DNA from: Gemmatimonadota bacterium
GTDB taxonomy: Bacteria; Gemmatimonadota; Gemmatimonadetes; Longimicrobiales; Gaopeijiaceae
Direction of reading: 5' to 3'
Assembly: GCA_022823225.1 (NCBI GenBank)
Contig: JAJDXM010000061.1
Location: 1 to 53,256, forward strand
Length of the DNA: 53,256 nt
Shown here: positions 36,024-43,482 of the stretch, piece by piece
Layout of the letters: the number at the start of each line of letters is the position of its first letter
Numbering within the stretch: the stretch's first letter is position 1
Made by a program: the position numbers and the translations under genes
The notes under the pieces: generated by a model
Seen by the model: the letters and a program-made list of their open reading frames with translations, nothing else
What the model was told of the DNA's origin: nothing
Databases searched by the model: none

Positions 36024-37397
36024 ATGTCGCCTTCCATGGTCAGCCATGGTCGGTCGCTCGTCATCCGTGATCCGGTGTGGAACACGATCCGCCTGGATCC
36101 CGTAGCCGCTGCCATCATCGACACCCCGGCCTTCCAGCGGCTTCGCTACATCCGGCAGCTGGGGCTGGCGCACCTCGTCTACCCGGGCGCCACGCACACC
36201 CGGTTCGACCACGCGCTGGGCGTCTACCACCTAGCCGACCGCGCAATCCGCATCCTCCAGGCCGGGCCGCCGGTTCCGCCGCGGGTCTGGGAGGGCATGC
36301 ACCTGATTCCGTACGCCGCGCTCCTGCACGACATCGGCCACTACCCCTTCTCCCACGCTCTGGAGGAACTCGAGCAGGCGCAGATCGCCGCCAACCACGA
36401 GGAGATCGGCGCCCGGTTCTTCGAATCGAAGGAGATGAGGGCGGCGCTGGCCCCGCTGGGAGAGGGCGCCGCCGAAGGGATCGGCCGCATCATGAGGGGA
36501 GGGGGCGAGAACGCTCTGCGCGGACTCGTGAGCGGAAGCCTCGATCTCGACAAGATGGAGTACCTGAGGCGCGACGCGCGCTTCTGCGGCGTCCCCTACG
36601 GCGAGGTCGACGTCGAGCGGCTCCTCCAGGGGCTGGTGCTCCTGCAGGACCCCGAAACGGGCGAATGGGAGGTCGGCGTCCGCGCCAAGGCGCTCAGCGC
36701 CCTGGAGTCCCTGCTCTTCTCGAAGTACCAGATGTTCCGCAATGTGTATTGGCACCATGCCGTCCGCGCGGGCACCGGGATGTACAAGCGCATCGTCGAG
36801 GAGGCGGTCGCGGCCGGGCTCCTGTCGCCGGCCGATCTGATCGGCCCCACCGACGAGGAACTCCTCTACGAGCTGGGACGGCGCGCGCGCTCCCGCGACG
36901 GGGAGGTGGCGGCGAGGCTCGCCGGACGCTGGCTCCCCGCGCTCAGGAACCGGAACCTGCCCAAGCGGGCCGTCGAGATCCCGGCGTGGCGGCTCGAGGG
37001 ACGTTCGCTTGCCGGCTGGGTGAGCGGCAACACGATCGAGAAGCGGCGCTGGGAGGACGCGCTCGCAGACGAACTGGGCCTCGCCCCCGGCGAGGTGATC
37101 CTCGATTTCCCCATAAAGAAGCAGATGTTCCAGCTGGACGTACTGGTCGAGAGACCGGGCCATCCCGTGCGCCGCATCGGCCGCCAGGGGATCCCCGGCC
37201 TGTTCGATCTGCCGAAACTTGCGGAGGCCTTGTACCGTACCGCCCGTGTGCTCAGGCTCTTCACATTCGAGCGGCGCGAGCTGAAGCCGGAGTGGGTGCT
37301 GGAGCGGCTCGCCGCGGGGCAACCGGGAACCCCGGTGGGAACGTCTGACGTAGCAGGTGTACAAGAGATTCCCGGGACAACGGAGGAGCGACAGTAA
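36024..37397 (+). CDS. HD-domain phosphohydrolase (dNTPase/SAMHD1-like family)
   Basis: A 457-residue HD-superfamily metal-dependent phosphohydrolase. The N-terminal domain has TPAFQRLRYIRQLGLAHLVY, then PGATHTRFDHALGVYHLA and the HD signature AALLHDIGHYPFSHALEELE, giving the metal ligands His and Asp. SGSLDLDKMEYLRRDARFCG holds the second conserved Asp. The family includes dGTP triphosphohydrolases and YdhJ-like proteins; substrate is unproven. The C-terminal 130 residues lack further motifs. Several ATGs lie near the start (36024, 36036); 36024 is used. It is followed by the second sigma factor after 173 bases, where a strong promoter is seen. Confidence 0.85.
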   Translation: MSPSMVSHGRSLVIRDPVWNTIRLDPVAAAIIDTPAFQRLRYIRQLGLAHLVYPGATHTRFDHALGVYHLADRAIRILQAGPPVPPRVWEGMHLIPYAALLHDIGHYPFSHALEELEQAQIAANHEEIGARFFESKEMRAALAPLGEGAAEGIGRIMRGGGENALRGLVSGSLDLDKMEYLRRDARFCGVPYGEVDVERLLQGLVLLQDPETGEWEVGVRAKALSALESLLFSKYQMFRNVYWHHAVRAGTGMYKRIVEEAVAAGLLSPADLIGPTDEELLYELGRRARSRDGEVAARLAGRWLPALRNRNLPKRAVEIPAWRLEGRSLAGWVSGNTIEKRRWEDALADELGLAPGEVILDFPIKKQMFQLDVLVERPGHPVRRIGRQGIPGLFDLPKLAEALYRTARVLRLFTFERRELKPEWVLERLAAGQPGTPVGTSDVAGVQEIPGTTEERQ

Positions 37398-37470
37398 ACG
37401 AAATGCGGTCCCTGCGTGTCCCCTGATGGGGAATGAGACCGCGGGAACGGAAGACCGAACAGAAAAATCA

Positions 37471-37499
37471 TTGACAACGGGCACCTGCAGCCGTACCGT
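37471..37499 (+). promoter_or_regulatory. Promoter of the second sigma-factor gene
   Basis: A consensus TTGACA (37471-37476) is followed after 17 bases by TACCGT (37494-37499), starting transcription near 37506 and giving a leader of about 65 bases. The -10 hexamer is identical to that of the BlaI/M56 operon at 31013-31018. An AGAAGAG precedes the ATG at 37571. Confidence 0.6.
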
Positions 37500-37570
37500 T
37501 AATGGCTGTATGTGCAACGCGCTTGCTGGACGATTGTCCGGCTGGTAACGGAGAAATCGAGAAGAGAAAA

Positions 37571-38464
37571 ATGGCCAGGAAAACTCGGCGCGGAAAGAAG
37601 CGCGTGAACCCGCTCACCGGGTTCGATTCCAGCCTCGACGAGCAGACCGCTCTGGACCAATACCTGCGGGATGTCAGCCGCCACGAGCTGATCACGCCCG
37701 AGATGGAGAAGATCCTCGGCGCCAAGGCACAGAAGGGCGACGAGGAGGCGATCCAGGCGCTCGCGAAGGCGAATCTGCGCTTCGTCATCAGCGTTGCGAA
37801 GAAGTACCAGAACCGTGGGGTGTCACTGACCGACCTGATCCAGGAAGGGAACGTGGGCCTCGTCACGGCCGCCCGGAAGTTCGATCCCGAGCAGGGGGTC
37901 AAGTTCATCTCCTACGCGGTGTGGTGGATCCGCCAGGCCATTCTGGCGTCGCTGGCGAACCACGGCCGCCCGGTTCGGGTGCCGCTCAACAGGGCTTCGG
38001 ACCTCGCGCGGATCTTCCGCGAGAAGGAGCGCCTGAAGCAGGAGCTCGGCCGCGACCCGACCAGCGAGGAGCTGGGGAAGGCGACCTTCCTCACGCCCCA
38101 GCTGGTGGAGTCGCTGCAGACGCTCAACGCGGCGGAGATCCGTCTGGACGCCCCGATCGGCGACAGCGAGGATTCGCAGCTGGTCGAGCGGTTTATCACC
38201 GAAGAGGCTGCGGAGCCCGAGGTGGAGGTCGAGAACCGGCTGCTCACCGAGGCGGTTTCCAGCGCGCTCGGCACGCTCGAGGCGCGCGACGCACGGGTGC
38301 TGAAGCTGTACTTCGGCCTCCAGGGAGAGCGCGAGCACACCCTGGAAGAGATCGGCAACCTGCTGGGTGTCACCCGCGAGCGGATTCGCCAGCTCAGGGA
38401 CCGGGCGCTCAGGCGCCTGCGCGAAGGGGACAAGGGCAAGGCCCTGAAGTCCTTCGCGGCATAG
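37571..38464 (+). CDS. RpoD/SigA-type (group 2) sigma-70 factor
   Basis: A 297-residue sigma subunit. A basic N-terminus (ARKTRRGKKRVNPLTG) precedes region 1.2 (TALDQYLRDVSRHELITPEM). Region 2 has ALAKANLRFVISVAKKYQNR, LTDLIQEGNVGLVTAARKFD and KFISYAVWWIRQAILASLAN; region 3 has RVPLNRASDLARIFREKERL; region 4 ends EEIGNLLGVTRERIRQLRDR. Regions 2.4 and 4.2, which read the -10 and -35 boxes, are close to primary sigma factors. Region 1.1 is lacking. It differs from the first sigma gene in having the canonical DLIQEGN. A dispersed repeat begins at the base after its stop codon, so this repeat may form its 3' end. Confidence 0.92.
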   Translation: MARKTRRGKKRVNPLTGFDSSLDEQTALDQYLRDVSRHELITPEMEKILGAKAQKGDEEAIQALAKANLRFVISVAKKYQNRGVSLTDLIQEGNVGLVTAARKFDPEQGVKFISYAVWWIRQAILASLANHGRPVRVPLNRASDLARIFREKERLKQELGRDPTSEELGKATFLTPQLVESLQTLNAAEIRLDAPIGDSEDSQLVERFITEEAAEPEVEVENRLLTEAVSSALGTLEARDARVLKLYFGLQGEREHTLEEIGNLLGVTRERIRQLRDRALRRLREGDKGKALKSFAA

Positions 38465-38634
38465 CAGCCCGTGGAGAGAATCCCCCCGGCATTCGAGCGG
38501 CGATGCATCCGGGCTGGGCCGCTCCGCTCTGCGTTGCTCCTCAGCCCAATAGCGCTGCTATTGGCCCCTCGTCGCGCCTTGCCAGCCCGGCGCCTCGCCG
38601 CTCTCGGTGCTCGGGCGGCTCTGTCCACGGGCTG
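38465..38634. repeat. Dispersed repeat element with 11-bp terminal inverted repeats
   Basis: A 170-bp element bounded by CAGCCCGTGGA (38465-38475) and its perfect inverse TCCACGGGCTG (38624-38634). Near the middle a hairpin CCAATAGC-GCT-GCTATTGG (38546-38564) is perfect. The segment from about 38521 to 38605 is closely similar to the reverse complement of the right window edge (53161-53246), and its last part to 16306-16353 and 43428-43470. It fills the whole space between the sigma stop and the rsgA coding sequence. It has no coding capacity and looks like a non-autonomous (MITE-like) or other intergenic repeat. Confidence 0.7.
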
Positions 38635-38641
38635 TTAGCCT

Positions 38642-39535
38642 CTGACCGAGGGGCAGGTCATCGAGGCGGTCGGCGGGCGATACCGCGTCCGGACCGCCGC
38701 CGGCACCGTGGAGGCATCGCTGCGCGGACGCCTCAAGCGCGGCGGCCGCACGGGAGACAAGGTCGTGATCGGCGACATTGTCACGGTGGGCCGGGGGTCC
38801 GGCGACAGTCCCGTGATCGAAGCGGTGGGGCCGCGCCGGACCCATCTGGCGCGGCGTCCCTCCTGGAGCCGTGTGGCGAGGGTCGTGGCGGCCAACCTGG
38901 ATCGCCTCATGGTGGTCGTGTCGGTTGCGGATCCCCCGGCTTCACGGTCCGCCATCGACCGGATGCTGGTCATGGGCGAATCCGGCGGGATGGCCTGCCG
39001 TCTCGTGCTCAACAAGGTGGACCTGGCGGGCTCGGCCGCTTCGGTCGGCGAGATCACGCGATCATACCATGCGGCGGGCTACCGGGTGCTGCCGACGTCG
39101 GCGGTGACGGGCGCGGGAATCGACGCCTTTCGCGCGGAGATCGAGGCCGGGTCGTCGGCGCTGGCAGGCCCGTCCGGCGCGGGGAAATCCTCCCTTCTGA
39201 ACAGGATCGAGCCGGGTCTGGATCTTCGCACCCGCCCCGTGGGAAGGCGCTCCCGCGCGGGCCGGCACACCACAGTGTCGAGTCGCCTCATTGCGCTGAC
39301 CGGGGGCGGTCAGGTTGCCGACACGCCCGGCTTTTCGGATGTGGGGCTCGGGGATGTCGACGCGCTGGCGCTGGCGCGGTGCTTTCCCGAGATGCGCCCG
39401 TTCCTGGGCCGGTGCCACTTCAAGGACTGCAGCCACGTCCACGAGCCCGGCTGCGAGGTTGTGGCGGCCGTGTCGGACGGCCGCGTGCAGGAGGACCGGT
39501 ACCGGAGCTACCAGGCGATTCTCGAAGAGCTGTGA
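38642..39535 (+). CDS. rsgA: Ribosome small-subunit-dependent GTPase A
   Basis: A circularly permuted GTPase that helps mature the 30S subunit. The N-terminal OB fold (GQVIEAVGGRYRVRTAAGTV, then SLRGRLKRGG) is followed by the G4 motif LNKVDL, the G1 P-loop GPSGAGKSS, the G2/G3 region GRHTTVS and VADTPGFSD, and the zinc finger CHFKDCSHVHEPGCEV. All motifs are intact. The start is unusual: homology begins at 38645, an in-frame stop lies at 38636-38638, and the only candidate that keeps the OB fold whole is CTG 38642 (297 residues). GTG 38708 would remove the first strands. The repeat ends 7 bases upstream, so the original start may have been altered. Confidence 0.88.
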   Translation: MTEGQVIEAVGGRYRVRTAAGTVEASLRGRLKRGGRTGDKVVIGDIVTVGRGSGDSPVIEAVGPRRTHLARRPSWSRVARVVAANLDRLMVVVSVADPPASRSAIDRMLVMGESGGMACRLVLNKVDLAGSAASVGEITRSYHAAGYRVLPTSAVTGAGIDAFRAEIEAGSSALAGPSGAGKSSLLNRIEPGLDLRTRPVGRRSRAGRHTTVSSRLIALTGGGQVADTPGFSDVGLGDVDALALARCFPEMRPFLGRCHFKDCSHVHEPGCEVVAAVSDGRVQEDRYRSYQAILEEL

Positions 39536-39647
39536 GGGGCCGGGCTGCCATATCCGGTGTTGGTGGAATGGTGTGGGCCGGGGTAAGATCCACCATGCGA
39601 CTCGACATCCGGCTCGATCCCCTCCCCTTGCGTCACGTCACGGGTCC

Positions 39648-40844
39648 GTGACCCGGGCCCGGCGTGCCCTCTGGATCCCGCCGTTCCTTCTAGGCTCGGC
39701 GATTGCCACCGCCGTGGGCACCGGGGCGGGCATCCTCCTCTACAACGACGAGGGGCTCCTGCGGGCCGCTCTGGTCCTGGCGGGCGTCAACCTGGTCGCG
39801 ATGACCGTCGGGTTGCGGACAGCCGGAGTCCGGGAGGCCAGGCGGGATCCGCTCGCCGGAAAATGGTGGCTGGGTCTGATGGTGACGCTCCTTGGGGCCG
39901 CCGGTTTTGCGGTGGTTTGGGAGGGGATGGATGCGTTCGCCGCCGCGCCGGCCGCGCAGGGGCTGGGCCTTGCGCTGACCACGGCGCTTCCGGGGTACTG
40001 GGCCGCGGGCACCTGGGCGCGTCTCGGCGCGCTGGAGGCCCTGCTGCGCCGCGGCAGGAAACACCAGACCGGCCTGGGCGCCGCGGCGGGTGCGGCTGTG
40101 GGGGCTTTGCTGGTGATCGTCTTTCTGGGGCGTCCGGTCTGGGCGGTGACGGCTTTTCTGGCCGCGATGGTCCTGGGATCGGCGGGGGCCCGGCTTCACG
40201 TCTGGATTCTGGACAGGATGCCCCGTCTCCACCGGTCGCTGGAAGATCCTGACCGTCCCTGGCTCAGCTTCGAGGAATGGCGCACGGTTCTGCCCGAGCG
40301 ACGGACGCGGGCGCTGTTGGCCGGACGCCGCTGGCTGACGATCGATCCACCACCGCCGGGCGACTGGCGGGTGTGTGTGACCGGCACCCTGGACCCGGGC
40401 TGCCAGGTTCTCTTCGTTGGCATCGGCAGCTGGTTCGAACTGCCCCAGGACCTGGAATGGAGCATCTACGAGCCGGACGACGGCGTGCGGAAGCTCGCCG
40501 CAAAGGGCTTCGAGTGGGAGGAGCAGGCGCTTGTGGAGTCGCCCGTTGCGGAGGCTGTGGGCCGGGTGGTGCTCGCCGACCTCGGTGCGACGGTCGCAAT
40601 CCGTCCCGGGCTGCTCCGTGACGCGGGGGCGGAGCGGGTGTGGATCGGCGGACCGCCCAACGGCCTCCCCGAGTCGTTCAGGGAGGAGGCACGGGAAGCC
40701 GGGTTCGGGTTGGCCCGGTACCGGAGCGCGGTTCCCGGCGTGGAGGGTCCGCCCAACGTGGAGCCCAGGGCCGACGAGGTATGGTGTCTCGACGCCGGCG
40801 GGTCGCCGCCGGAATCGGTTCCGGGCATGGTGACGGTGCCGTGA
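39648..40844 (+). CDS. Membrane protein of unknown function
   Basis: A 398-residue protein. The N-terminal half has about six predicted helices (from ALWIPPFLLGSAIATAVGTG to about residue 185). The C-terminal half is soluble and lacks a known motif; it contains WFELPQDLEWSIYEPDDGVR and AERVWIGGPPNGLPESFREE. GTG 39648 is the likely start but has no ribosome site. An 18-codon frame, MRLDIRLDPLPLRHVTGP, runs from ATG 39596 and ends with TGA overlapping this GTG, so translation may be coupled to it. The gene in turn overlaps the SbcD-like gene by GTGA. The order rsgA - membrane protein - SbcD-like - SbcC-like suggests one operon. Confidence 0.6.
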   Translation: MTRARRALWIPPFLLGSAIATAVGTGAGILLYNDEGLLRAALVLAGVNLVAMTVGLRTAGVREARRDPLAGKWWLGLMVTLLGAAGFAVVWEGMDAFAAAPAAQGLGLALTTALPGYWAAGTWARLGALEALLRRGRKHQTGLGAAAGAAVGALLVIVFLGRPVWAVTAFLAAMVLGSAGARLHVWILDRMPRLHRSLEDPDRPWLSFEEWRTVLPERRTRALLAGRRWLTIDPPPPGDWRVCVTGTLDPGCQVLFVGIGSWFELPQDLEWSIYEPDDGVRKLAAKGFEWEEQALVESPVAEAVGRVVLADLGATVAIRPGLLRDAGAERVWIGGPPNGLPESFREEAREAGFGLARYRSAVPGVEGPPNVEPRADEVWCLDAGGSPPESVPGMVTVP

Positions 40845-41896
40845 CGGTGGCGCACCTGTCGGACCTGCACCTGGGCTACGGTGCCGGGACGGCAGGCCGT
40901 ACCAGCGACGCCGCAAGAGTCTTCGAGGAGGCACTGGCCCGGATTGCGGGCATCGGCCCCAGGCTGGTGGTGATCGCCGGGGACGTCTTCGACCATCCGG
41001 ACGTCACGGCGCCGCCGATCGCGACCTTTACGCGCGCGATCCACAAGCTCCGCGAACGTGTGCCCGATGTGGTCGTGGCGGTGGTGGCCGGTGTGCGCGA
41101 CACCCCCCTCGACCCGTCCCACCAGGGCCCGCTCGCCGTTGTCGGCGCGCTGCAGTCGGTCGAGGCGGCGACCGTCGCGTCGCGGCGGCTTGTCCTGCTC
41201 GACGGCGACCTGTCGGTCACGCTGGTGCCGCACCACGCAGCGCGGCGAGCGCCCCCCCCGAAGCTGGCGCCGGACCGCGCCGCGAAGTGGAACGTCCTGG
41301 TTCTGCACGGGGTACCGGCCACTGCGGGCCCGGGCGCCCGCGGATCGCAGCCGGGGCGCGCTCGACGCTCGGCGGCGCCGTCGCCACGCGCCGGAAGCGC
41401 GCTCCCGGTGCCGCTTACCGGCTGGGACTACGTCGCGCTCGGTTCCCGCCACACGCGTGCGCAGATCGCGGAGCGCGCTCATTATTGCGGTTCGCTCGAA
41501 CGAATCGGCCCCGATCCCTGGGAGGAGGCCGCCGTGGACAAGGGGTTCCTCACCGCGCATCTGGAGTCGGGCGAGGTGTCGTTCGAGCCGGTGGAGGCCC
41601 GCGCAGCTGTGAGCCTGGCGCCGGTGGACGCGACCGACGGGGGCACGGCGACGGCCGCTCGCCGCCTGGGCGAGGCGCTTGCCGGGGTGCCCGGCGGGAT
41701 CGATGGCAAGCTGCTGCGCGTGCCGGTGCGGGGTCTCGGCCCCGACGCCATGGCCGCGCTCGACCGGGAGGTGCTGGCGCGGGTCCGGCGCAGGGTCGCG
41801 GAACTCCGGATCGACGCGCTGCCCGGTCCGGCGCCGGCGGGGAAAGCGGCCGCGGCGAAGGGAGCGGCGGGCAGCCGCGCGGGCCGGTCGCCATGA
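40841..41896 (+). CDS. SbcD/Mre11-like metallophosphoesterase with degenerate active site
   Basis: A 351-residue protein with the calcineurin-like fold. The first two metal motifs are intact: LSDLHLG (Asp8, His10) and GDVFDHPD (Asp48). The third motif, GNHD in SbcD, is GVRD (Val85, Arg86), losing the metal-binding Asn and catalytic His. The last motif, GHxH, is GSRH (Ser202, His204), losing one His. LHGVP keeps His156. The C-terminal part has a capping region and an Ala/Gly-rich tail. Loss of these residues argues against Mre11-type nuclease activity. It starts at GTG 40841 (GTGA) and overlaps the SbcC-like gene by ATGA, the classic sbcD-sbcC order. Confidence 0.75.
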   Translation: MTVAHLSDLHLGYGAGTAGRTSDAARVFEEALARIAGIGPRLVVIAGDVFDHPDVTAPPIATFTRAIHKLRERVPDVVVAVVAGVRDTPLDPSHQGPLAVVGALQSVEAATVASRRLVLLDGDLSVTLVPHHAARRAPPPKLAPDRAAKWNVLVLHGVPATAGPGARGSQPGRARRSAAPSPRAGSALPVPLTGWDYVALGSRHTRAQIAERAHYCGSLERIGPDPWEEAAVDKGFLTAHLESGEVSFEPVEARAAVSLAPVDATDGGTATAARRLGEALAGVPGGIDGKLLRVPVRGLGPDAMAALDREVLARVRRRVAELRIDALPGPAPAGKAAAAKGAAGSRAGRSP

Positions 41897-43422
41897 AGCT
41901 GGAGCTGCTCTGCACCGCGACGCGGACCGCTGCGCTCGAGCTCTCGGACGCGCGCGGCCTGGTGGCCTTCGTGTCCGACCCTGATGCGCTGTGGCGCGAG
42001 TACATGGCCGCGATCCGTGCGGCGCTGGCGAGCCGGGGGAGGCTGCGGGGAAGGGGGTCGGTGGTGAGCGTGGGGGCGGAGGGGCGGGGCGGGCGTGGCA
42101 GACGCGGCGCCCCCGCGGTGGCGACGGTCGGCAGCGCCGACTTCGAGTCCCTCCTGGAGAAGATGCTCGCCGCGCACGCGCTGCGGCGTGAGGAGTTCGC
42201 CGCCGTGTGGCTCGGGACGGGGCGCGCCGAGACGTGGCTGTCGGCGGCGGTTGCGCTTCTGAACGGGCCGGAGACGACGCGCCGCGCCAGGGGGGACCTG
42301 GGGGCGGTGGGGGGTGGGGCGGGGGGTCGCCCCGACCACGCGCCGGCCCGCGACGAATCGGCGGCGGCATGGGTGCGGCGCCTGATCCGCGAGGCGACGA
42401 GCGATGTGCAGCGCCTTGCCCGGGCGCAGGTGGGGACTGCCGAACTCGAAGCCCGCGCGAAGGAATTGCGTGAGGCGGCCGCCGTGAAGCGGGGCGACGC
42501 GGAGGCCGCGGCGATGGCCTGGGTGCGCGAACGGCAGGATGCGGAGACCCGCCTGCTGCTCTATCGCGACCGCGAGCGGGAGTTGCGGGAGCGGCTGAAG
42601 CGAATCCGCGACGCCGGCCGGGACGCCGGGTGCGTGAACTGCGGCCGGCCGCTGGAAGATCGGCTCGACGCGGTGAGGGAGGCGCGCCGGGAGGAGTGGG
42701 AGGACGTGGTTCAGGACGGAAAGTGGTGGCGCCGGCGAAGGGACCAGCTCGAGCTCAAGCCCGATGAACTGAAGGAGATCGAAAGCCGGGCCCTGTCGCT
42801 CGGTGCCGAAATCGAGGATCTCTCGGAGGAGCTCGAACGCCGCAAGGTCCAGGCGCTCGAACTGGCCGCGGCCACCGACCGGCTGACACAGCTGCGGGAG
42901 CTGGAGGCCAGGATCGCTGAAGGGACGGGTCGAACACGGCAGACGGAAGATGCGAACCGTGACGAAGCTGTCCGACTGGTGGAAGCGGCGCGGGAACGGG
43001 TCCGCGCAAAGGTCCATGCGAAGTTGATCGCCCTGACCGGGGGCCGGTTTGCGGGAGCGTTTCCGGAACTCTATGCCGACTGGCTCGCCGGCAACCGCGG
43101 GAGCGGAGAGGACTCGGCGGTGCTGGAGACCGCGGCGCGCATCACCCTGGCCGAGATCGCCGTGGACGCGGGCGTTGCGCTGGGGTCCGTCGTCCTGCCC
43201 GCCGGGCTCGAGCGCCTGAACGGCGAGGACCTCCCCCGGACGCTGGCCGATCTGGCCCGCCTCGCGAGACGCATTCCCCTGGTGCTCGTGAAGGCGACCC
43301 CGCGTGTGGCGGCCGGGGCGCCCGAGAGCTTCGATCTTCTCTACAGCCTCGAAGACACGGGGAAGGGACAGCGTGTCAGACGCCGGCGTCCCGGCCCCGC
43401 GGCTCTATGGCTGCAGGGCTAG
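41893..43422 (+). CDS. SbcC/Rad50-like zinc-hook coiled-coil protein without P-loop
   Basis: A 509-residue protein organised like a short Rad50. Two coiled-coil arms (about residues 170-240 and 255-370) flank a CVNC zinc hook (Cys247, Cys250, followed by GRPL). The end resembles the C-terminal ATPase half (VHAKLIALTGGRF ... LARRIPLVLVKATP ... SFDLLYSLED). No Walker A exists at the N-terminus, where MKLELLCTATRTAALELSDA replaces it. The Walker B position reads SVVLPAGLERLN instead of LLLDEP-x-x-x-LD. The H-loop His is replaced (VLVKATP), and no LSGGE signature is seen. ATP hydrolysis is therefore unlikely. A Gly/Arg-rich stretch (GRGGRGRRG) lies near residue 65. It is coupled by ATGA to the SbcD-like gene. 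Confidence 0.72.
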   Translation: MKLELLCTATRTAALELSDARGLVAFVSDPDALWREYMAAIRAALASRGRLRGRGSVVSVGAEGRGGRGRRGAPAVATVGSADFESLLEKMLAAHALRREEFAAVWLGTGRAETWLSAAVALLNGPETTRRARGDLGAVGGGAGGRPDHAPARDESAAAWVRRLIREATSDVQRLARAQVGTAELEARAKELREAAAVKRGDAEAAAMAWVRERQDAETRLLLYRDRERELRERLKRIRDAGRDAGCVNCGRPLEDRLDAVREARREEWEDVVQDGKWWRRRRDQLELKPDELKEIESRALSLGAEIEDLSEELERRKVQALELAAATDRLTQLRELEARIAEGTGRTRQTEDANRDEAVRLVEAARERVRAKVHAKLIALTGGRFAGAFPELYADWLAGNRGSGEDSAVLETAARITLAEIAVDAGVALGSVVLPAGLERLNGEDLPRTLADLARLARRIPLVLVKATPRVAAGAPESFDLLYSLEDTGKGQRVRRRRPGPAALWLQG

Positions 43423-43470
43423 CAGCCCCTCGCCGCTCTCGGTGCTCGCGGGGCCTTATCCACGGACTGC
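43423..43470 (+). repeat. Dispersed repeat, internally deleted copy
   Basis: CAGCCC (43423-43428), like the left end of the 38465-38634 element, is joined directly to the tail CCTCGCCGCTCTCGGTGCTC (43428-43447), and the copy ends TATCCACGGACTG. The hairpin portion is missing. It lies in the 60-base gap between the convergent SbcC-like and DUF2723 genes. Confidence 0.55.
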
Positions 43471-43482
43471 AATTGAACCCGG

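Noticed and set aside
38546-38564. Hairpin as an intrinsic terminator for the second sigma gene
   Set aside because: No T-tract follows, and the same hairpin recurs within a repeat at another locus, so it is better described as part of the repeat.
40841-43422. Ordinary sbcCD operon
   Set aside because: Walker A, Walker B, H-loop and two phosphoesterase motifs are missing, so catalytic SbcCD function cannot be assigned.
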